A DNA stretch of 64,000 bases from Collybiopsis luxurians FD-317 M1 (taxonomy: Eukaryota; Basidiomycota; Agaricomycetes; Agaricales; Omphalotaceae): assembly GCA_000827265.1 (NCBI GenBank), contig KN834778.1, forward strand, positions 509,097-573,096. Reading direction: 5' to 3'. Each line of letters starts with the position of its first letter. Position 1 is the first letter of the stretch. Position numbers and translations under genes: made by a program. A model generated the notes under the pieces. That model ran no database searches. It was given only the letters and a program-made list of their open reading frames with translations, and was not told the DNA's origin. Shown here piece after piece: positions 24,298 through 36,380 of the stretch.

Positions 24298-25504
24298 TCA
24301 CCTCCGTCGCTGAGCCGGACCTGTGGGTAGGCCAATTCTTTGGCGAGGTTCCGTATATGCGTTTGGAAGTCGAAGCTGTTCTGCATGTGTAGTGACTTGA
24401 CGTTTCGCCTCTCGGAGTTGCCGAAGACGATCAGTGCTAGCTTTCGAGGTTTGATGTCCCGCATCCTGGCTGATAGATTGATGGCCATCTGGAGCTTTAT
24501 ATGCAGATGCAGGGAAGGGGCGGTTCCTCGCAGTGTGAGGTTTGGGATCTTCTGCAGGCTCCATCACTTCAGATCTAGGAGGCCTAGAACGCGACCAAGG
24601 AGTTCGTTCAGATTCCGAAAATAACCAGGCGGGAAGATCTGCGGTAACTATTTGAGTATTCGAAATATACTGTACCAAGAGTACTTATCCTTACCTCGTC
24701 TGTCTTCACATTTACTGAGATGATAAGCTTTCATCGCACGACACAATCGTGATTCTGCTCCTGGCGGGGTTTCTACGCTGAGGAGTCAACGGGAGCTGAT
24801 ACTAGTACAAGTGATGCTGACCTTCACCCGCATAGGTTGTGATGTTGGAGGCCCAGGCCTTGCTCACACTGATGGTTAATGAGCTAGCTGCAGCGGCGAC
24901 TCTACTCCAAACCGTGTAACCATCACCAGTACCCGTGTCAGTTCGCCCGGTCTCTATGAACGAAAGTAAGAATGAGATCAATAGATACTGATTTTTTGTT
25001 ACCTCCAGGTGGCTCAGGGGAAATAGCCCGCTGCTTCTGTATAGAGCGCCCCCGATGGCCCTCAACGACACCCATATCATTTTCTTCTACACTCGTGAAA
25101 GATGAAGCATAACTGGCAGCACCATTTCGTACACGGTCAAAAAGCGAGGAGACCGAAGAGGTAGTGGAATCACTATCCCGGGAAGTGCGAGGTGCTGTAA
25201 CCTCTGAATCGTAAGACGACTGAGACTGAGGAGTGTATTTCCTCTGCCATCCCCCGCGGCTGGATTCTAAAGGCGTGCGTGGTCGCGGTTCGCGAGGTAG
25301 GGATTGCGGTGGACGAGTTCGAGATGGTTCCCTAGGAAAAGAAGCCATTGATCTTGAGCTCTGGTGTTTAATTTGCCTTTGGTTGGGCAGGGGAACATCC
25401 ACGTCTTCAGAATGTCTTGCATTCTGACGTGAAGGCCCTGTGGAACGGGAACGAGGAGCAGAGGGCAAGCCTCTGGAATGAGCGCGTGGGTTGCTGGGAA
25501 GCAT
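24298..25504 (-). CDS. Mso1-like protein with possible Sec1-binding motif
   Basis: A mostly disordered Arg/Ser/Pro-rich protein of roughly 330 residues in several exons. The N-terminal half is low complexity (SRSTGPSRQNARHSEDVDVP). The central part, assembled from 3-4 exons, is the only ordered-looking region: GDGYTVWSRVAAAASSLTIS, VSKAWASNI, TPPGAESRLCRAMKAYHLSK and ADLPAWLFSESER. The pattern of a Trp-led helix with small residues, then a helix containing L..AM.AYH, then LP.WL, resembles the Sec1-binding region of yeast Mso1, a partner of Sec1 and Sec4 in exocytosis. That assignment is from memory of the motif and should be treated as tentative. The C-terminal exon (LRQLREAKRQVTTHAEQLRL) is a short basic helix. 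It diverges from the sulfide:quinone oxidoreductase gene. Confidence 0.55.
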
Positions 25505-25643
25505 GAAGAGAAAATAAAGTACAAGTCTAGATAATACAATATTGAGAAAGAAAGAAAAAAGCTAACCCAGCCCAGCTCAGCTGGGGTCGATGATAGAAAA
25601 TAATTGAAAAGACGCCTTAACAACATACTCATGTCATAACAAT

Positions 25644-25675
25644 AATAAGCGCTTATTAACAAGCGCTTACACGTG
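25644..25675. promoter_or_regulatory. palindromes and E-box in the Mso1-like/SQR divergent promoter
   Basis: AATAAGCGCTTATT (25644-25657) is a perfect 14-bp palindrome. A second AAGCGCTT core follows at 25661-25668, then CACGTG at 25670-25675, with flanking bases that give GTCACGTG on the minus strand. GTCACGTG matches the RTCACRTG consensus of the Cbf1 class of bHLH factors. The group lies about 85-115 nt upstream of the SQR start codon. Binding is inference. Confidence 0.45.
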
Positions 25676-25760
25676 ACTGATTGATGCAGATTGATGTCAA
25701 TATTCGTCATACGCGCTTTTAGAAATTCGGAAATTCAAGAAGCTGTAGGTAAATCTCATC

Positions 25761-27467
25761 ATGCTTGCTGGTCGTCGTCTGGCGGTAGCTTCATCGACAG
25801 CCCTGTCTTCTAAATTTTCTACTAATTCTGCTGCGTCCGACAAGTACAAAATCCTCGTGGTTGGCGCAGGTAAGGCTCGCCTAGGATTACTTGAATTTGC
25901 TTTGTTTAGTGTGATTGACAGGAAGTGGCGGGCTCTCGGTCGCGAATCAAATTTTTGACCGCTTCGCTTCTGCTGGAAAATCTCTCAATTCTGGTGATAT
26001 TGCGATTCTCGACGCGAATGAATGGCATTACTATCAGCCCGGATGGTGAGTCCTTTGAGCGTAACAGTGGAGAGTTATTGTTCATATCAGTCTTGTTTCT
26101 AGGACCTTGGTGGGCTCCGGCTTATTGTCCAAATCAACTACTCGTCGACCGCTTTCATCATTAATATCAAAACATTTGACACACATTCCTGAGAATGTGA
26201 AAAGTTTTGCTCCAGAGTCTTCTTCCGTAACCACTACGTCAGGCCGTAGCATCTCATACGATACACTCGTGGTGGCTGCTGGTCTCCAGATCAACTGGAA
26301 TGGTATTAAAGGACTTCCACAGGCACTAGTTGATTCCACCTCTGGTGTTTCTTCCATATACTCTTATGACACCTGTGACAAGGTCTGGAGTGATATTGAA
26401 GGTCTTCGCAACGGTAATGCAATCTTCACCCAACCTGCTGGTGTCGTAAAGTGCGCTGGAGGTGCGAATTTCCTGTTTTCAATTCTTGATTTAATTCATA
26501 CCGATTTCCATAGCGCCTCAAAAGATAATGTGGATGGCTTTGGACCGGTTCAAGAAAACATCCCGAGCAAATAACATTAAGGTTGATTTTTACACCGGCA
26601 TGCCCACTATGTTCAGTGTCAAAAAATACTCGGATGTTCTCGATGATCTTCGCCAAAAACGCAATGTTGGCGGACATTTCCAGCATAATCTTGTCTCCAT
26701 CGATTCTGCTAACCACAAGGCTACCTTCAAAAAGGCTGACAACACTACCACTGATGTGGATTATACCACGCTTCATGTCACTCCTCCCATGGGCCCTCTA
26801 GACTTTCTGAAAGGCTCCCCTATTGTTGATGATTCTGGCTATGTTTCAATCGACCCAGCTACTCTGCAGCATACCAAACCCAGCTTTGGTAATATTTTTG
26901 CACTCGGAGACTGCTCTTCGGCTCCTACGTCCAAGACTGCTGCTGCTGTCACTGGCCAGGCTCCAGTATTGACCGAGAACTTATTTTCTTTAATGGATAC
27001 TGGTAAAATTTCTTCTGCGAAATACGACGGGTACACGAGTTGCCCAGTAAGTTACACTGTATGACTCAAGTCGTTATCTGCTTATGCTCGGAATATAGCT
27101 GCTCACTGGATATGGTGAGCTTTTACTTGCCGAATTCAAGTACGGCTTGAAGCCGAAAGAAAGTTTTGCGTGGATGGACCAATCTCGACCAAACCGGTAT
27201 GTCTGGCGTTCCAATCAATGTTCGCCCGTAGTTATTCACTTTTATCTCTGCAGATTCTTTTATCATCTCAAAAAAGTAATTTCACAAATGCTTTTTCTAC
27301 GCTCTTCTTAATATCCCCACTTTCTAGGATGTGTTCCCGACTGCGTATTGGAACTTCATGGTAGGGTCGAACCAAGCTTCGTGATGCAATATCTCTAATC
27401 TTTTTCTATTCAGGTTAAGGGAAAATGGTTTGGGACTAACACGATCTTCAGACCTTCATATACTTGA
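25761..27467 (+). CDS. SQOR: mitochondrial sulfide:quinone oxidoreductase
   Basis: An FAD enzyme of the inner mitochondrial membrane that oxidises hydrogen sulfide and passes electrons to ubiquinone (fission-yeast Hmt2). The N-terminus (MLAGRRLAVASSTALSSKFS) looks like a mitochondrial presequence. The dinucleotide-binding motif is split by an intron: KILVVGAG then SGGLSVANQIFDRFASAGKS. Both redox-active cysteines are visible, one in GVVKCAGAPQKIMWMALDRF after splicing and one in YDGYTSCPLLTGYGELLLAE after splicing. The second FAD motif is FGNIFALGDCSSAPTSKTAA. The C-terminus reads FFYHLKKDVFPTAYWNFMVK and ends FGTNTIFRPSYT, as in the type II eukaryotic enzymes. About eight exons are inferred. 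A possible Cbf1-type site lies in the promoter. Confidence 0.95.
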
Positions 27468-28055
27468 ACTTGATTGAATCGTAGAATTTTCTAAACACTG
27501 GGATGTGAGACTTGCCGTTGAGAAAATGAAACAAGCGCCCTGCAACGTATAGAGCATTGGTCCCCGATTGTCAAGGACTCAGAATATGAACCATAATGCT
27601 TGGTGAGCACGGTTTTATAGCCCTTCCGTCCTTGTCGCAAAGCGTTACAAGAATCGAATCTCGGAAATCACATATCGGAAAAGCTTGAACTTGTACTACC
27701 GTGTTCAGATAGTCGAGCATGGGACACAAAATTAGCGCTGTTATTGAGTTTGGTCAATAATTAAGGCTTCGGATGTTGTTTGGAAGCGCCTTCTTCTATC
27801 GGAGAACAAATTGAGATTGGGAAATTGATGAATACGTGTTGGAAGGTGGGCCTCAACGCTTGAGTCAATGTAATAATGTGGCGTCTTTATTATAAGAGAC
27901 GAGTGGACAACTTCAGGCCGCGTCTTTTGTTCTTCTCTCTCGCACCCAGTCCAGAATTTTCTAGCCATGAACAAGGTAGACAGGCTTTGAGTACCCGAAT
28001 AAACAGCCACTTCTCATCCGAAATACGATAATCCTTCCCCTACTGTTCCTTCCAA
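27468..28055. other. intergenic, SQR 3' flank and PLC promoter
   Basis: About 590 nt between two plus-strand genes. The last 60 nt before the PLC start are pyrimidine-rich. Nothing else is recognisable. Confidence 0.4.
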
Positions 28056-31000
28056 ATGCCTATTCCTTCATTGACTACTTCCCCAACTTCATTGCAGCCG
28101 ACTTTTCAGTCGCCTGCCCTGGTCCAACCACTCAAACGCGCTCCAGGGCTTCTTACCACTACCGGAAAACCTACCGAGTTCATACAAGAGATAATCCACG
28201 CGGAATACTCTGAACAGCCTGGAAATGAGCACCGAGGACCTGGCTCGACGCTCAGGCGTCATTCAGTGAATGTAGGCAAAAATATCAAAAGGAGGCTCAA
28301 GAACGTCTCAGACGCGTTGGCTCGAAGGTCCAAGTCTGTCTCTTACTCGTCGAAAGAAACGAGTGCCTTGGTCTTCTCGGAGACGGAAAACAGAACGCGA
28401 AACAGCTTGGCAGTTGAATCTATTGCGCAGTCCAGCCGGTCCACGCCAAATACCCCTTCTGAATATCCCCTACTCTCGTCCGAAGCTGATGCTCCTGGGC
28501 AACATGCAGCCCCGAATTCCGTCGCCAAACTTTCCGCCCCATCTCCTGCCCTGTTCGACGAATTTTCGCTCGAAGTTTCTCCAACCATTCCTGTACTTAG
28601 CGACTACATTGCCCCAGAATCGATTGTTGACGTCACAGTACCACAGCTGTTGCAGCAAGGAACTCCATTACGCAAAATTTCTAACAAGAAAGAGAGATTT
28701 TCTGAATTTGTATTCAGGCTTGATTCTGACCAAGGACGAATTGTATGGGAGAGCAAGGTCCACAAATTCAGTGAGTATACGGCATCTCGAAGTAACTGAT
28801 CGAGGTTAACTCCGATTCTCAGTCTCGGTAGAACACATCAAAGAGATTCGAACGGGTCAAGCAGCTCTTCACCATATAACCCAGCTTCAGTGCACACCCG
28901 TTGAAGACTATCTTCCGCTATGGCTAACGCTGATTTATGTCGGACCTCCATCGAATAAAGCCAGACCGAAAGCAACTCTTTCTCCTCTCCTCATCGCTAC
29001 CCCCAAATCAAACTACTCTGTGCACACTTATAAAACCCTCCACCTCGTTTCTCGGTCGCCGCTAATCGTAGAAATGTGGGAACGCACTTTGAAAGCTATG
29101 ATTGCACTGAGAGTGAGTTTAACTAGTGGTCACAGCTTCGGCGGAGGGGTGAACATCAACAGAAATATGGAGGAGGCTCGCCAGAGCCTTTGGGAGAGGA
29201 GCTTTTGGACAGCCGCCAAGGGTGAGCCTTCGAGACCTGGTTCAAGTGCAGGCTCTGCTGTCATGGCTGCGGATGAACTTCCTGGAACTTCTTACGGGAC
29301 AGAGCATCGTCTTACCTTGAACGAAATGAAGGCACTGTGCGAGAGACTGAACGTGCGGATGTCGCATGATGAAGTGCGACGGTTATTCGAGGCAAGTACA
29401 GCTGGACTGCTCTTTCAGGAGCAAGCTCACTCATATTTTTCGACAGCAAGCGGATACTTACGGACAAGGCTTTTTGAATTTCGAAAGTTTCCGCCGTTTC
29501 GGAAAACTTCTCAAGGCACGCCCAGAGCTCAAAAGGTTGTACAAGCGCTTGGTGCGAATGGCCAATGTCAACGACCCAGCAATATCTCGCAAAGGCTCGT
29601 TGCTTCGGCGATCTTCCTCAGGGTCAAACCCTGATGGTTTCAATGACGGGTCAATGTCTTTTAGCATTTTTGAAAATTTCATGCGCGAAATACAGAAGGC
29701 ATGTATCCGGTATTTTTGCGATATATATCTTCTTGACTTTACTTTTATAGTCTGAACTTTCTATGGTTGAATTGAAGGATATCTTTGACCGTTATTCTGT
29801 CGATGTATCGGAGGTTCCAGACGTCCAAAGTTCCTCGTACCTGGTGCCGCCTTTGGATGTCCCAGCTATGCTATTACCCACTCCCCCCCCATCATCATCT
29901 CCTTCACTGAACGTTCGAGAGTTAGAACTTGACTCTTCGTTCATTCCACCTTCTGCTCTGTTCTCTACTTCCTCTGTCCCATTACCTTCCACACGGGTAA
30001 TGACACTGGAAACATTTACTTCCTTCCTTCTCTCTGCCGATAATCCGACTTGCTTGGAACTTCGTCCAGAAGTTAATGCTGATCTTCCTATTCATCTTCA
30101 CCACGAACCTCCTTCGAATATATTCACGTGTCATCGTCTATCCGAAACATCTCACGACATGACACGGCCACTATCTGATTACTATGTCTCGTCTTCTCAT
30201 AACACCTATTTGATTGGACATCAACTTTATGGAGAAAGTACCGTCGAAGGTTATGTGCGGGCCTTGCTTGGCGGATGCCGTAGCGTCGAGTGTGCGTTCT
30301 TTTGGACTTCTTTTGAGGATTTTCGTTTATTCTGCTTTCCAGTGGACATATTCGACACTGAAGCGGGTCCCCAAATATTTCATGGAAAAACCCTCACATC
30401 CAAGATTCCATTACGTGAAGTTTGTGAGGCGATTATGACTTACGGCTTCATAGCTAGTCCTTATCCGCTCATAATCTCAGCGGAAATTCATTGTGGACTT
30501 GTTGGTCAACGTCAACTCGCAAAAGTCATGATTGACGTTTTCGGAGATCGTCTGATTAGAAGAGACGAAAACGGGGTTATAGTTGGTGCTCCCCAACCTT
30601 CACATCCAGAGAATGGCCAAGTCCTGCTTCCGGAGTCGATAATCGAGCAACTTCCAAGTCCTGAACAATTGAAAGGCAAGATATTGGTCAAGGTCGTTCA
30701 TTTTCATCACTTGTTTCTACCGTACCGTCCTGACAATTCCTCTCTATTAGACTAAAAATCTTTTGATTACAGAGCACAAAGAATCACTTCAAAATTCACA
30801 CCTTCCCTCCACACCTAGTAATAACGCGTCCAACAGTCCATCCGAGGTATTTACCTCATCTACATCTGACACGGATGCACTGTCGTCCTTTGAGCACTCC
30901 ATACGTAGGAGTAGCTCCGTACATACTACCACCAAAGGTGATTGTAAAGATTTGAATTTGACGTCACTCTGACTGTAAAGCAGCTCAAGCAGTCCTTCAG

Positions 31001-32176
31001 AGGGTAAGGAGTCGCGGGAAGTCCGATTCGACCCCACCTCCATCGTCTTACTCACCACGCCGCCCCTCCATGAAAGCTTTCTCCTCTGGTGGATCAGGTT
31101 CCTCCCACTCTAGAAGCTCTTCCGATTCGAGAAACAAACCTAAAATGTCTCCAGAACTTCTCGCTCTGCTTGTCTACACAGTAGGCGTCAAATACCGCGG
31201 TATCAACAAGAAAGAGGTTTACGCCCCTGTGCACATGTTCAGCCTTTCGGAAAATAACGCTAATAGGCTGCTCAAAGGCGGAATGATTGACTTGATTAAG
31301 CATACAAGGGGGCATTTGATCAGGATATATCCAAAAGGAATGCGAGTAAGCTCAACAAATTACGAACCACACAAATTTTGGAGTGCTGGGGCTCAACTAG
31401 TAGCGATTAACTGGCAAACGACTGGTCAGTTCTCTCAATTAACAGGTTTCCTTCCTGAGGCTCACTCTGGCACTTAGATCTTGGATACATGATCAATCAT
31501 GCCATGTTCCAACGGAATGGCGGCTGCGGTTATCTCCTGAAGCCTCTACCTTTGCGGATGCCTCACAAAGCATTGCTGTCAAAGCAGACCCAGCATTTTC
31601 TCAACATTACTATCATATCCGCTCAGCACCTTCCTGCACCAAAGGATTCTTCCGGCAGAGATTTGCCCGACGTCATAAACCCTTATGTGCAGGTGACGGT
31701 CTATGTTCCAGACTGGCCTACATCTCCCACCGCTCCTCCTAACTCCATCGCTTTTGCTCTGGCTTCTGCAAGTGGTACCGCTTCGGCGGTATCCAATGTT
31801 GATGTTGGGCCGACGAGTCCGACTTCTAGTTCCTTTCCTTCCAACTCGAAATCTATCCGCAGTTACAGCACAACTGCTGTGAAGAACAATGGGTTCAATC
31901 CAGTTTGGGAAGAGCAGTTGCGGATTCCGTTTACTTGTGTCGGTGACATGAAGGAGCTTATTTTTGTACGTTTTGCTATAAGCGAGCGGGAGGATGTAGA
32001 ACCGTTGGCCCAGTTTTGCGCCAGCTTGGGGTGTCTCCAGCAAGGTGAGTATATCGCAACTTTTAGATTGCCCTTGCACTAACTTTTGTCCAGGCTACAG
32101 GCATTTACCACTTCACGACTCGCAAATGTCTCAATACATATTTTCAACCCTGTTCGTACGCATTGATATCTCATAG
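28056..32176 (+). CDS. PLC1: phosphoinositide-specific phospholipase C
   Basis: Cleaves PIP2 to diacylglycerol and IP3. The long N-terminus is Ser/Pro-rich and disordered. A PH-like domain starts near KISNKKERFSEFVFRLDSDQ and includes LVSRSPLIVEMWERTLKAM. EF-hand-like helices follow (HRLTLNEMKALCERLN, SHDEVRRLFE, GQGFLNFESFRRFGKLLKAR). The catalytic X box has YYVSSSHNTYLIGHQLYGES with the first catalytic His, then after an intron SVELDIFDTEAG with Ca ligands and HGKTLTSKIPLREVCEAI with the second His. The Ca-ligand Glu is in ISAEIHCG, where most relatives have ENHC. The Y box (SPELLALLVYTVGVKYRGIN, RIYPKGMRVSSTNYEPHKFW, GYMINHAMFQRNGGCGYLLK) and a C2 domain (LNITIISAQHLPAP, NNGFNPVWEEQLRIPF) complete the delta-like layout. 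A Ser-rich X/Y linker of about 100 residues is present. Confidence 0.95.
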
Positions 32177-32341
32177 ATCTTGTAGTATGCCCTCTATTAT
32201 CTTCGTCTAAAAATAAAATTGTAGAAGTACTAGTATGTATTATACCAGCATTATCCTATACGTTCGTTCGGGTTGTTTCCAATACTGTAGCTTTTAGATT
32301 GTGACAGGATATATTATCTTTACAGATGTTGTCAAAATTTT

Positions 32342-33391
32342 CTACGTGTTGGGTGTATTTTTGATGTGAGCATTGTCCAGCAAGGCTTGCGCAACTACGG
32401 AGTGAATATCCGTGCATCGACTTTCGCAAGCTTCTATACACTAGATGTACAGATAAGATTGTACATTCACATAGCATTCAGGGACCACGTACCGATAGAA
32501 CCTGCGAAGGGGTTATCCGACCTGATTGCCACAGGCTGGTAACAGAGCCAAGTGCAGGCATACAAGCAAGAACCAGAGAACCATTGGCCGCATCACTTTC
32601 TTCTTGGGTCGGGTCTATCCATATTTCTGAACCGACTATTGCCTTTGACTAGGAATGAGCAACAGACAGTTCATTGAATGAGGAATTTACGAACTGCGGA
32701 ACAAGACATTACGAGTCCGAACATATCAATACCAGCGTCAGCCAACGCTGTACTGGCAGCAATCGAACCTGACGCGATACATCCTTCCATTCCGTCTGCT
32801 TCGATGATAACTAAGAAAATGTCGATGGTAGATTTCGGAAAGAGTTCAAGCCGAACGGAAGATGAGAGTGCTTGGTGAATGGCTACAGCAATTGAACGAT
32901 CTTCCGCGTCCTGAATAGACTATGGACACATTTTTTGGGCTGTTCAAATGATAACTCACTCGCAACGGTGCTTTTCGACGCTCACAAGAGAACGGAGTGA
33001 ATTTGACCTCGACATTCAGCCTACCCTTTTCGCTGTAGGTTGTATTCTTTGACTGACGAGGTCCATAGCTGTTGGATCGGTCAGTGATTGTAGACGATAA
33101 CAAGAGTAATACAGACACTGAGCAGGCGATTTTAGTTCGTTCTGTCTCAATATACGATGAGCCGTTAGCCTGACTGATGAGTCCCGGTTGGAGGACTGCG
33201 GGAGATATCAATGGATATCCTGAAGGTGGACAGGAGATGAACGAACAGAGTGGACGTATATCTAAAGTTGCTCTGCCTTTGCGAGCGGTGAATGGCTGGG
33301 GGTCATCCGCAAAAACTGGAGGAAAACTCTCTTCTGGACCGTTAATCCGCCTCCGATCTTGATTCCTGAGAAGACCCTGTGCCGAGAACAT
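32342..33391 (-). CDS. MTR3: exosome RNase PH-like subunit Mtr3 (EXOSC6)
   Basis: A structural subunit of the nine-member RNA exosome ring, which supports 3'-5' RNA processing and decay in nucleus and cytoplasm. The RNase PH fold begins with DIRPLC and continues VLQPGLISQANGSSYIETER, then after splicing KIACSVYGPRQSKN, the block that separates Mtr3 from Rrp41 (GPHE). GRLNVEVKFTPFSCERRKAP follows. The second half contains IFLVIIEADGMEGCIASGSI, AASTALADAGIDMFGLVMSC, IWIDPTQEE and a C-terminal helix ending NAHIKNTPNT. Catalytic residues of bacterial RNase PH are not expected in this subunit. Five exons are inferred; the stop is TAG at 32342-32344. It diverges from SRC1 with 90 nt between start codons. 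Confidence 0.86.
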
Positions 33392-33481
33392 GGAGGTGCA
33401 TAGTCGGATGAGTGGGCTGCAAATGCGGCAAACTGCATTCTGTGATCCCGTGACCAGCTTTGTTTATCACTCCCACCAGCC

Positions 33482-36349
33482 ATGTCCCGGCTCACCGCCG
33501 CTCAAATTATCGCCCTAGGCGATTACCTCGAGCCTGACTTCGACCCAGCGACGCTTACTATTTCTCAACTCTTGGGCGTTCTTGGATATCACAATATCAT
33601 TTATCCGACTCCCTATTCCAAAGCCAAACTTGTCCAGGTTTTCAATGACGAAGTGAAACGGCGAGCAACCAAGTTCAAGAAGGAGAGGCTGAAAAAGGAG
33701 AACAGCATTGCTAGTGACGATGGAATAAAGGACGGTGTTACTGGCGAGTATCTCAGCAGGGTAAATGCCAATATTTCGACCGCACGTTCCTTCGCTCATT
33801 CCTTCGTAGCCTCCAGCGCCTCGAAGATCTTCTAGACGATTATCCCGTGCTCCACCTGATCCAGAGGCAGAGAACGAATCACCTCCCAGACCAGATCCTG
33901 TCAGTTATGAATCTAACTTCTATGCTACACTCGCTCATTCTTTAACCTAGCCCAAGCGACGCCGTTCATCTGCACAACCTAGACTGGGTGGACCTTCGCG
34001 TCGTGCTCCATCCCCAGTTGAACCTGCAGTTGCCGAAGAAAGCGAACCTGAGGAGACCGAACCTGTTCGGAAAGTCGGCCGCGTAAAGAAGAGTGTAAAT
34101 CAACTTCTCATTCCTTCTTGATATCTATTCATCTCTTTGCAGGTTACTGCTGCAACTGAGAGTCGCAGGGTGTCACTGGCTGTGAGTGGATGATATATAT
34201 ATGTCAAACAGGTTGTACTGAATAATTTCGCAGGAAGATAGCGGCTGGGAAGATAATAACATATTTCAATCCGGTGCTGAGTCTTCATCACCTCTTCGGC
34301 CCTCTCCTGCTCGATCGAAAGGTCGTAGGAGCTCTGCCGCACCTCGAAAGTCCCGAAAGTCTATGTCGGCACCACCTAGCTCTTCCTCACCACCGAAATT
34401 ATCGGTTGCGCCTTCCTTTTCCCCTCCCCAAACCAAATTTGAACCGGACATAGATGTACCGTCTTTCGATAATGCGCGCTTTGGAAGTCCTCCGCCGCGG
34501 ACCTCAGGCCGCTGGAACTTCACTTCCACCGTATATTCTCCTCCTTCTCGTTCCTCAAAATCACAGGATGTCAAATTCGAAGATGTTAAATTCGAAGATA
34601 TAGAAGTGCCCCTTCGTGATGAGGACCACGCCGGACCTTCCTATCTCAATTCTATCGAGCCCCAGCCGATCAAAGAGTTCGACGAGGTCCTAGACGAAAT
34701 TCCTCCTGTCGCTGCAGATATCGAATTTGAGGAAACAGAAGAAGTCGATGAGGATGCAGAGTCAGAAAACGATGACGATCTTAAAAATGTCGCCATCCAG
34801 AAACGTATAGCGGATGCAGGCGCGGTAACCGAGCTTCCGCGCGACTCTATGATTCTGGACGAGTCGAAACCCATGTCGGCATTGACTCGTATTTTCCTGT
34901 TAATCCTCCTTGGTGTTCTATCGTATGCCACGTATGAGTTCAAAACAGTGTCCGCTTCCATTGGCTATTGCGATTCTGGTAGCGACACAAATCGTGTCCT
35001 CGAAGAAATAAAGTCGCAAAGAGCCCTAATCACGGAGTGTAACCAAGAGAACAGGACTACTCTCCACGACCCTGCACAGGTCCCGGATTCTCCGCCATGC
35101 CCCATGATCCCGTTGCCTTTCGCTCCCGAATCCTGCACGCCATGCCCAGACCATGCTTCCTGCTCTGGCCATGCTGTCACCTGCGAGAAGGCATATATCC
35201 TCAAATCACCGTTCCTGCTTTCATTCCTCCCGCCTAAAAATAATCCATCCGAAACTACATTGTCAACTTCCGTCTCTCCATCGGACATGGCTTGGAAAGT
35301 ACTTTCGGAGATCTTTGACGGTCTGCCTGGTCTGGGTAGTGTTGCTTTTCCTCCGGCCTGCGTGGAAGACCCGCGGAGGAAGAGACATATCGGTGCGTTG
35401 GGCAAGGGTATTGAGGCGTTGCTTGGCCAGCATCGTGGCACTTTACTCTGCAATGCTGAAGCGGACCCTGCTATCAAAGAGGAGGATGGAGGCGAAGCAA
35501 AGAGGTGGGGTATGCAAGTTAACGCCCTCAAGGAAACGGTGCGGGAAGGGGCTGATGTGTGTGTTTTTGGCAACGTATATGGTTTCTCGCGCTGACAAAT
35601 TGACTCTTTAGCCTCAACGAATTCTTCCAAACTTTGATGACCTGTTCAACGAAGCCGTGCAACAGTTGGTGCAATGGGGAGGGATCCTCATCAGTGAAGA
35701 TTCGAAGTAAATAGAAGCTCATTTTACCATCATTCTTTTATTCTGATTTTTGGCCTCTTAGGGGTGAAAGATACCTTGCGCACAAGACACCCACACTCTC
35801 TTGGACATGTAAACTCACTGTCAAATCTCGAGATACGTGGAATGAATGGCGCGGAACTGTTATAAGTATGTTCCCCGCCTTCAATTGTTGATTGCCTACT
35901 AAAGCTATTGTGCAGCAATATTCATGATTTCTGCCTTTACTTATGCCAGCAGGACTCGTCGCAATAAAAAGAAACTCGAAGCCAAGCGGATTTCCAAGCT
36001 AGTGCAAATTGCACTGGACGCACTTCAGCAACAGGAGTATGCTCACTACATTGATCCTGTGAGCACGCCTCAGCCTTTCCTGTCGTCCGTACAGCTTCGC
36101 GATCTTGTACTTCAAGAAGAACATTCAGTTTCAGTGCGCCAGAAGGTATGGGACAAGGTTGAGAAAATTGTTGAAACGAATGCGAACGTTAGAGCCAATT
36201 TGGAGGAGGTATACGGCGGTGATGAACTGCGCGTTTGGAGATGGGTAGGTAGCGCAGGCGGCTCTTTCGATGGTGGCCGAGGTTTCAACAAGCAGATTGG
36301 CGAGGGATCGGGACTGGATAGTCCCAAAGAAGACGCTGATACAGAGTAG
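33482..36349 (+). CDS. SRC1: inner nuclear membrane protein Src1/Heh1 (HeH and MSC domains)
   Basis: A LEM2/MAN1-related inner nuclear membrane protein that tethers chromatin and recruits ESCRT-III to the nuclear envelope. The N-terminal HeH fold is clear: DPATLTISQLLGVLGYHNII followed by YPTPYSKAKLVQVFNDEV. A long basic, Ser/Pro-rich nucleoplasmic region follows, with KPKRRRSS-like nuclear targeting sequence and acidic patches (EFEETEEVDEDAESENDDD). The first membrane segment is ALTRIFLLILLGVLSYATYE. The lumenal part contains paired cysteines (APESCTPCPDHASCSGHAVTC). A second segment near IFMISAFTYASRT leads into the MSC (winged-helix) domain, with LVQIALDALQQQEYAHYIDP and RQKVWDKVEKIVETNANVRA. 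Seven or more introns occur. A 32-bp tandem duplication overlaps the stop codon. Confidence 0.9.
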
Positions 36350-36380
36350 ATAGTCCCAAGGAAGACGCTGATACAGAGTA
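36317..36380 (+). repeat. 32-bp tandem duplication across the SRC1 stop codon
   Basis: Two copies (36317-36348 and 36349-36380) differ at one position (aaa versus aag in the middle). The stop codon TAG takes its final G from the first base of the second copy. The second copy lies in the 3' UTR. Confidence 0.9.

Noticed and set aside
26426..26776. Minus-strand 116-codon ORF inside the sulfide:quinone oxidoreductase gene
   Set aside because: It is a shadow of the real coding strand, which carries FAD and cysteine motifs.
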